A stretch of DNA of 64,000 nucleotides from Polytrichum commune (Eukaryota > Streptophyta > Polytrichopsida > Polytrichales > Polytrichaceae). The position numbers and the translations under genes are program-made. The notes under the pieces are model-generated. The model worked only from the letters and a program-made list of their open reading frames with translations, was not told where the DNA came from and searched no databases. Positions 56,799 through 64,000 of this stretch are shown in pieces. The stretch covers positions 56,420,001-56,484,000 of the forward strand of contig OX485804.1 of the NCBI GenBank assembly GCA_950295325.1, in the 5' to 3' direction. The first letter of the stretch is position 1, and every line of letters starts with the position of its first letter.

Positions 56799-58122
56799 CA
56801 AATATCAAAAAGATTACTTGGCTACCAAAATATACTCAGAGCGAACTAAACGCCATACTCATAGCCATCAAAAATATAAAAGTTACCCAAACATACACAC
56901 ATCTATTCGCTGACAACCTTAACATCATATACCTAATAAACAATCACATACAACACCCCACATCCCAACACCACCACCCAGATAAACTACTCATAGCAGC
57001 CATAGTGCGACAAATATCCTGGACCCCACAACAAATCCACATACATAAAGTCCGAGCACACTCAGGCATCACAGGAAACGAATTAGCTGACAAACTCGCA
57101 AATGAAGGGACAACCCAAGAAAAACCAACAAGCACCCCACACATCCACATTGCCCATCCGACCCCATATTGGCTAGCCAGCTGTCCAACAACCACACACG
57201 ACGGCGCCATCCGCAACCCACGCACATTCATATCAAAAGAACATGGAAACCAAGAAAAAACCTTTGCCAAAACCAAATTTCCATATGTAGACAAATGGTT
57301 ATCAAACACCCAAATAAATCAGAAACTCTTTAACCACTTTTGGCATAATGACAAAATACCGGATACCCAAATCACCCAAACACTAAAATTTCGATATGCC
57401 CGATATATGGGCAACCACATGAAAAACATATTTTGGCCCCTCACACACCAAAACCCCAATTGCACACTATGTCATAGGAACGAACGAGACACGTGGCCCC
57501 ACTTACTATCTACATGCGACACCCATACCTAAAAGGGCTTAGAATCGCAAGACATAACAAAGCAGTACACCTTATCACCCAGACACTACAAGCCAATAAA
57601 AACACCAGATTCCTTACCATGGTCAGTGCAGGTCATCTCAACAATCGCCTACAAGAACAAACCGTACCAGACTGGCTACTACGATGCATATGCCAACAAC
57701 AACCATGCCAATGTCAAGCTAAACTTAGACCCGACATCCTATGCATGATTGGAGCCCCCAACCATATAACACTTCCTATATCGCCATCACCTAACCACAC
57801 ATTACAATTCATTGAATTCACATATTGCCACGACAAATTCCCTGAACAAGCCATTTCACAAAAACACGCCAAATATGACCCACTAAATAACACCATCTAG
57901 AATAATGGCTGGAAAACCAACCCTGTCATAACAATCATGGCAGGAGTAAGAGGAGCCATACATGAACACTCCATTCAAAAACTCACAAAATTAAAAATCC
58001 CAAAATCAAACATCAAAAAACTCATGAAAAACATACACCAAAACGCCATTAAATACCTCACCTATTTAGTATTAAACAAACGAAAACTAGACAACAAACA
58101 GACACCGGTCCCCCCACCATAA
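56799..58122 (+). pseudogene. LINE polyprotein C-terminus: RNase H, zinc knuckle and tail, frameshifted
   Basis: The first frame (to 57532) holds an RNase H domain with SELNAI, FADNLN and NELADKLAN supplying three of the four acidic catalytic positions. The first aspartate is lost with the 5' truncation. A CTLC-x8-H-x4-C zinc-knuckle follows near 57455-57515. At about 57515-57530 the frame shifts. The second frame (57493-58122) continues with KGLRIARHNKAVHL and a C-terminal tail, interrupted by one TAG at 57898-57900. RNase-H-bearing LINEs with this tail belong to the broad I/L1-related groups. The exact clade is not determined. Confidence 0.85.
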
Positions 58123-58277
58123 CAACAACGGACTACTAGTGACCCCATCAAAGCCCACATCCCCAAAGGAGGCATAAAACCATATATTGCATCACAGACT
58201 ACCGTGATCAGTATAAGGCCAACGGGCTCGAAGTCAAGCCGGTATGCCAATACGGGCGTTATTTTTTTATTTTTTTC
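56799..58277 (+). mobile_element. 5'-truncated LINE (non-LTR retrotransposon) with target duplication
   Basis: A 15-bp duplication brackets the insertion: TTTATAAATCGAACA at 56784-56798 and TTTATAAATCAAACA at 58278-58292, one mismatch. The element begins inside the RNase H domain, as expected for incomplete reverse transcription. It ends in a T-rich tail (TTATTTTTTTATTTTTTTC) rather than poly(A). The plus strand of the insert is strikingly rich in A and C compared with its flanks. Confidence 0.85.
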
Positions 58278-58292
58278 TTTATAAATCAAACA

Positions 58293-60980
58293 ATCCAATG
58301 CAACGAAGCAACGACAACCATAGAGTGTCCATTCTCCAAAGTGTACTCTTGGCACCGTTGGGACTCCCAATGAGCTCATGGTGTGGGTTTCCGGCAACCT
58401 TGGAGGCAAATATAAGCAAGACAAATCTAATAAATGTTTGTAAGTTCAGGGAATACAATTTGGACATTTTGCTACTTGCACATACCATCCTACTTAGGCG
58501 CAACTTTGATGGAAATTGTATTATTTTGGAATCACAAAAAATACATATACTTTTTTTAGGGTGATTTTATTTGAAAACTTACTTTTTATGGTAAATTTTC
58601 ATTTCCTATTTGAAAGTATATTGTATCCAAATTTAAGAATTGAAGCTATCAAGAAAGGATTATGTTTGATTGACACACTATATTTGTTGTTTCGATTAAT
58701 CCATATTTTGAACTTTTCCAACCATGTTGCACCAAGATATACACTCAACGTTTTCACACACACACACACATATATATATAAAGATGGACCACATTTGAGA
58801 GTGGAATGACTTCAAGTTCCACTTTCAAAAGTATACCTAGATGTCCACCACTTTGAGCGAGGTCCCTACCACAAGCACAAGGACCCGCAGTGCTAGCGTA
58901 AACAAGTTCAAAAAATTATCCCAAAATTAGAATCATAAACCCAAATTAATCTCGACATGTTTTAAAACTAGACCCCCTTTTCGATGGTGCAGAGTGGTGG
59001 GTACCTAGCCGTGACTGTAGATGCCCAATTAGGAAAAGGACTTCGATATACACTACAAAGTATTAGGGAGGTGTGTTTGGCATGATGGGAGTACAAGCCC
59101 ATTATTGCACCGACTTAAGTTACCCATCATCTTGGGATAGTGCCTTTTGCAAGGGATTCATATGTACCACACAAGTCACTTGTTGGAAGGGGGGGGGGGG
59201 GGGGGAAGGGAGGGTAAGGGAAGGTAGAAGATTACCTAAGGCAAGGCCAACTAAGGGAGGCGGATTACTTTCCTTGACGCTTTCCTCTTTGCTCCCACCT
59301 CTCATAGCATAAAAAACACGCAATCGTGCGCGATTTTTAAGGTCGAGGCATCTATAACCCATAAAATAAGAGATTTTGCATTCGTTTAAGAGGAGTAATA
59401 GCAAGGAGTAATTTTCTTGCAAAGAGAAAACAAATTCTAAGGAGAATGCTGGAATAAAATCATGAATATGGAATTTTTTTACAAATCTTGAGGCGGTAAA
59501 GTTAGGATAATACATAGTTGATATGTAGGTTAACCCTGATCCCATTAGGGGTCAGCGTTTCTTCTCTCTCTCTAGGTTAACCCATAACCGCTCATCTAAA
59601 TGCTATTGCTTGGCTATGACAATTGTCACAACTCTTATGGGGTAAGCAGTCACAAGCCCCACCACATAAACTTTAACTTCGTTCGCCAAAAAAGTATAGA
59701 TCTCATCCATGTTGGCATTATGTGACCCTAGTGGGTGGTTAAATGGACATGGATGATTGTGAATGCCTTGACCTTAGCAAATCCATGTCATGCCCGTAGT
59801 CACTCTCCTCGATATTTGAAAGCTCATACAAATATTCCATTCATTGTCGATGTGAAGATTCTCAAAATCAATAAATGATCAAATGCGTGCTAGTGAATTT
59901 GTTGATTATTATGTCTAGAAGAATTGACAGTACCACCACTTTTGCACACATGGCTTTTTACTGTAGATTCACTCCCAAGCATACATCACTCAGTTATAGG
60001 TGATCGTTTAAGATCAAAATCCAAATTTGGCACATATACAATAACACGTGCAATTAGGTTGCACCATGCTAATGGATCGATATTACTCATCACTTTGGAT
60101 ATTTGTTACCACACAAACTGATATATTATTTCTTTGTTGTGGTTGCCATACGGATTGATGAACAAAATTGTAAAGTTTTGTGATTTGATTTTGACCCAAC
60201 GTAATTTGCATGGGTAAAGAGGCAACCTACTCTAGAAGGCAACCTAATTGATGTACCTTATATCTTACATTTGCACAATATACATCATGGGTATTTTGTT
60301 TCGCACCAACTACACTAAATATTGTATTTAATGTCACCGATTTTATTTGTCGTGCTCAATACTAATTGTAAACCGCCTATGTAGGTAGTGCCACAAACAT
60401 AAAATGTAAACTTCATATTATTTTTAATTGTTGTAAAAAATTTACATTATATTTATAATTTTGCAATTAGAGTCACTTACTAAGGGATTTTACACTCAAA
60501 TCTCCATCACTCATGACGTAAATATTAGAATGCAAAATATACCAAAAGTGGATACCCTAAAAGTAAGTTGGGATGACAATGATTATGAACTTATTCATAA
60601 AAAAATATTGTCATTATAAAAGCTCCCACAATGACATAAAATACCATATGACACTAAATAAAATATTTGGTTGTAGACCCCCTTCACCTTCCTAATAGTG
60701 GTAGGGGCCAGCTCAAAAAGGTAGACGTGTAGCCCTGGCGTTGGAAGAGGGGAAAAAAGTAAGGTTGTGACTTGCCGTATGCGAAGGGTAAGGAGGCAGC
60801 TTCCCACTGGGTCCTGTCCAGTCAGGCCTGTCCACGTGGGACATTCCCCTGCCGCCACTTGTACAGGATGACCCCTTCCCCAGGCCCTCACTGTGATGCA
60901 GAGTGTACATGTGGCATGCGATCCTTAGCTCTCGGAGGAATCCAGATAATAGCATTGTTGTTAAGTCGACATGAATATAC
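58293..60980. other. Intergenic DNA without a supported gene
   Basis: Contains a (CA)n/(TA)n stretch near 58757-58780 and a run of 17 G at 59189-59205. The block near 60176-60340 is repeated, diverged, at 62033-62297. A patch at 60670-60960 is GC-richer and has overlapping frames on both strands without recognisable domains. Confidence 0.5.
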
Positions 60981-60982
60981 TA

Positions 60983-61394
60983 ACCCTCCGTTTCGGAATG
61001 AAAGTTACGTTTTAGAAAATCCGTGGGCTGAAGGTCATTTTTCGCACTTTTAGCACGAAATTGCGTGCGCTGCATAGCTCTCACTAAGAGCTTTCCGGCA
61101 AGCTAGGGATGTCCATAGTAACGCTCATTCATCGCCACTGACGATTGACATCGATTGATCTCGCACATAAAACCGCATTGATGTGCGTCGACGCCGTCGA
61201 GTCCAAAGATCAATTGTGAAACAAGTGTAAACTGATATTTGACTTGGTAGTTCATCAGCAACAACATTTACATTGTTTTTGGCAACATTCCAGTTCGTTT
61301 GCCGAAGTTTGAGAGAAATTTCACCAAATGTAATTTTTATTTCGTAACGCAATTCATGTCCAAACGTAACTTTTATTTTGAAACGGAGGGAGTA
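60983..61394. mobile_element. Stowaway-like MITE (Tc1/mariner type)
   Basis: The left end ACCCTCCGTTTCGGAATGAA and the right end, the complement of CTCCCTCCGTTTCAAAATAA, form terminal inverted repeats of about 30 bp that continue through AAAGTTACGTTT. A TA dinucleotide flanks both sides (60981-60982 and 61395-61396). The CTCCCTCCGTT end and TA duplication are the hallmarks of Stowaway MITEs. It is 412 bp long and non-coding. Confidence 0.9.
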
Positions 61395-61647
61395 TGTGCA
61401 AGGGCCACTTCGCATACGAGCCAAGAGCCGTGACCATGAAATTGTGAGAGCCCAAAAGAAAGTGTCCAAAGGCCATGATGCCAACACACCTCCAAAATCA
61501 TGTAGTGTGGTCACGGATCCTCGAGTGTAGTGTGAAGTTACATGTGATTGGGCTCAACCAAATGCTATTCCAATGAATTTTTATTCATGCAGGTACTCGC
61601 ACATTATGAAATTGAATCAATCAACAGTTGTGAGCATTTGGAGTGCC

Positions 61648-61757
61648 AAGTCTACACGGATTCCTACATGGCATCGAATGGATCATGTTTCATAGTCACT
61701 TGGACTATTTTCGAAAACATGATCCATTCGATGCCATGTAGGAATCCATGTAGACTT
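61648..61757. repeat. 43-bp near-perfect hairpin with 24-nt loop
   Basis: The arms 61648-61690 and 61715-61757 are reverse complements with a single mismatch. Each arm contains GGCATCGAATGGATCATG or its complement, and the loop is CATAGTCACTTGGACTATTT plus TCGA. There are no pyrimidine tracts or recognised gene signals. It could be a foldback element or a young inverted duplication able to produce a small-RNA hairpin. Confidence 0.85.
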
Positions 61758-63660
61758 TACATCCCTCTTGCATTCACATATTCCGTTGGTCCCTCAAGCA
61801 TAGTGTAAAGTGAACTTGGACCTGCTCCACCTTTTCCACCAATGAGAGTGCTTGAAGTGTATTGGTCAGGGGCTCTCATTCTCGTGTGTGAAGTGGCCCT
61901 TAAGTTGCCCCATGCTCATTTATGGACATTCCAAACTATTTTTCTTATTTATTCTCATCATGATAAACACACAAGAAATGATGTTTTTATATCATGGATG
62001 GCGTACGGATTGAAAATTAAAGTTATGAGTTTTTTTGTGATCTGATTTTGACCTAAAGTAATTTGCATGGGTAAAGAGGCAACCTAATTGTACGTATCAG
62101 TGTAGCTATTGTATTATGCCAACACCATCTACATATTTGCATGTAATCGAGCTTCTTATGAATCATAATTCAACATATGGAAATGCTAGGGTTGTTGTTT
62201 CCAACACCCACCTGAGAATGGCAAGGGGTTAAAAAACTTGCACACTAATTCTTTCCAATTTACATTCACTGCACCAATTACGATATATAATGTCACCCGC
62301 ACAATAATATCACTTACCCTAATATGAGGCTTGTGATATGTTACATTCATGGCTGACAATTGACCATTAGTGTAACCTCATGACACTTGGCATTATTGTG
62401 TTTACTAATATTTTGGCATTAGTATGCTCAATAATAATATGAGGTTTGTGCCTACATTACATGCAAAGAACAACAAATTGACCTTGAGTGTAAACACATG
62501 AGACTTGCCATTTGTATGCTCAATGATATCCCCCTCTTGCAACTAAAACGTAAAAATATCATCTCAAGCATTCAAATGTGCTACGCCAAATATCGTAAAG
62601 TTCATAGTTATGTACTTTATAAATATACTTATGTTGACAATAAGCAAGCATGATGATACATGCCATAGCATCACTAAGCAACTACACGATGATCTATTCC
62701 CAAAGAAAGAACTTGCAATTTAATAACTTTGATAAATTATAGTTGTTCGTTGTAAAGTTTCCAGTGCACAGCTGGAAAACTCCCCATGAACAGGGAACCC
62801 CTTAATCAAAGAAGAATCATGCCCATGTGCTACATGGTCCCACGAAATGCAACTAAAGAGTTGTGTAATGTTTCAACAACCGCCGGTCACTACTACCAAA
62901 GAGCACTTTCTCATATTCAGAATGAAAGTCCACAACATTCGGATCCCAAGCCTATTGTTCTAGAATGTTGTGGCCAAATCATAGGACCCATAGAGCAAAC
63001 TATAGTAGCTGAAGAATGATATGAAAGTCTTCCTATCATTAAACTACCCTGGTCCAAGTTCCAACCCTAGCCTCACCGAGTCAGCAGCAGTCACTGACTG
63101 GGGTAATTTCTGAGCATACTAATCGGTTGAGAGATCGATCCCAGTGTTTGCAAGTCCAACCGGTTACATGTTGACATCCTCCGCTTTTCCGTTCTTAAAT
63201 TGGAGTATATTCTTCTACAGATTCCTCTAAAATGGTCGGTAATTCTCCTGCAGTCTTGATCTTCAACCGCTTATTTCTCAAACTCAACCGCTGCATCTGT
63301 AACTAACTGCCGGTTCGGTCAGCATGGACGAGAATTTGATGAATACTGTACCCACAAACTAGCATAGTAGTACTCAGATGCTACATACAAAGTCCATTCG
63401 TTCGCTTCTTCCAATGTGGTTTTATAGCCAAAACAATGCACAGGCACACACCATGTGACAGAGCGAGCTACCTGACCCTTTTATCCAGACACTGTGTATC
63501 AGATTTGTCCTTTACTTTCATGCCAAAGGAGAGCGCTGAACCCCACCAACTTGTATTCAACACACCATCAATCAGTACAGTAGCCTCCCGCCTAAGTACG
63601 CACCCGTTTAAGTACGCATCCCGGTAAAATATGCATTATTTTTCCAAAAAAATAGGGTTC
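61758..63660. other. Intergenic DNA with dispersed repeats
   Basis: 62033-62297 is the second copy of the 60176-60340 block. 63095-63300 is related to 9665-9860. 63590-63630 has two copies of a TAAGTACGCA-type motif. No gene is supported, though the part next to 63669 should be the 3' flank of the minus-strand coding fragment. Confidence 0.5.
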
Positions 63661-63668
63661 AGATTTAT

Positions 63669-64000
63669 TTAGTTCAACATGTCATGGATTGTCATTTGGC
63701 GCAAGTTTTGAAGATTCTTGCGTTTGGCTTTCAAGGTGACAGCCCGGACCTTACTTTGAAACGATTCAAACAACTTTCTAAGATCATCGAATGTTTCCTC
63801 AGCCTCTTCTCGAACTTCGGAGCAGAGCAACTGATCCTCTATATCAAGCACTTGCTTATAAAGTGACTCGAATCCCTGTGGCACAACGCATGTTGTCAAT
63901 CCGGATGTAAAGCATGTCTTCAAGCTCGGTGCAACGACCAACAGAGGATCGAAAAGTCTTCTCTTTAGCTTCATCAGACATTAAGGCAGATCGCTCTAGG
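63669..64000 (-). CDS. Unidentified coding fragment, partial at window edge
   Basis: A minus-strand frame ending at a stop at 63669 gives a strongly helical, charged C-terminus (LYKQVLDIEDQLLCSEVREE, then EETFDDLRKLFESF and MTIHDMLN). Upstream of about 63876 a different phase is open to the window edge and also reads as a plausible helical protein (MSDEAKEKTF, CTELEDML). Two explanations fit. One is an exon starting after the acceptor-like TTGTGCCACAG at about 63877-63887. The other is a single-base frameshift in a G-run, making a pseudogene. I do not recognise the family. Confidence 0.4.

Noticed and set aside
56944-57309. 121-codon minus-strand open frame
   Set aside because: It is the exact antisense of the LINE RNase H region and owes its openness to the A/C bias of that strand.

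Overview
The window looks like a nuclear genome segment of a land plant. Three spliced eukaryotic housekeeping-type genes sit in AT-rich sequence packed with transposon remnants, microsatellites and telomere-like CCCTAAA runs. Introns use GT-AG borders with one GC-AG exception, and the proteins are most like plant orthologues. I cannot name the species. The relict transposase and reverse transcriptase types would fit a seed-free plant, but that is a weak inference.

Layout. 1-21 kb has no intact gene. It holds a short tRNA-derived SINE-like family, a relict hAT transposon with its terminal repeats and target duplication still visible (5.2-6.3 kb), several MITE-like elements (some nested), and a decayed two-ORF retroelement on the minus strand (16.2-19.7 kb). 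21.8-29.8 kb is a complete 17-exon arginyl-tRNA synthetase gene on the minus strand. 30-36.4 kb is repeat-rich intergenic DNA. 36.8-40.3 kb is a complete 5-exon U2B''/U1A-type spliceosomal RNA-binding protein gene on the plus strand. 43.2-49.4 kb is a complete 8-exon purple acid phosphatase gene on the minus strand. 51.5-63.6 kb is AT-rich repeat DNA with a 5'-truncated LINE (56.8-58.3 kb), a Stowaway-like MITE (61 kb) and a long near-perfect hairpin (61.7 kb). A piece of an unidentified minus-strand coding region runs off the right edge.

The three intact genes serve unrelated processes (translation, splicing, phosphate release) and show no sign of working together. I reconstructed their exons by hand from splice signals and family conservation. 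In each gene the phases join without a stop: 682, 236 and 368 codons. The least ordinary content is the 16-20 kb retroelement, whose reverse transcriptase carries FRYIDDL and IPMGFS motifs, and a set of small inverted-repeat families with members tens of kilobases apart. No clearly new biological system is demonstrated by the sequence alone.
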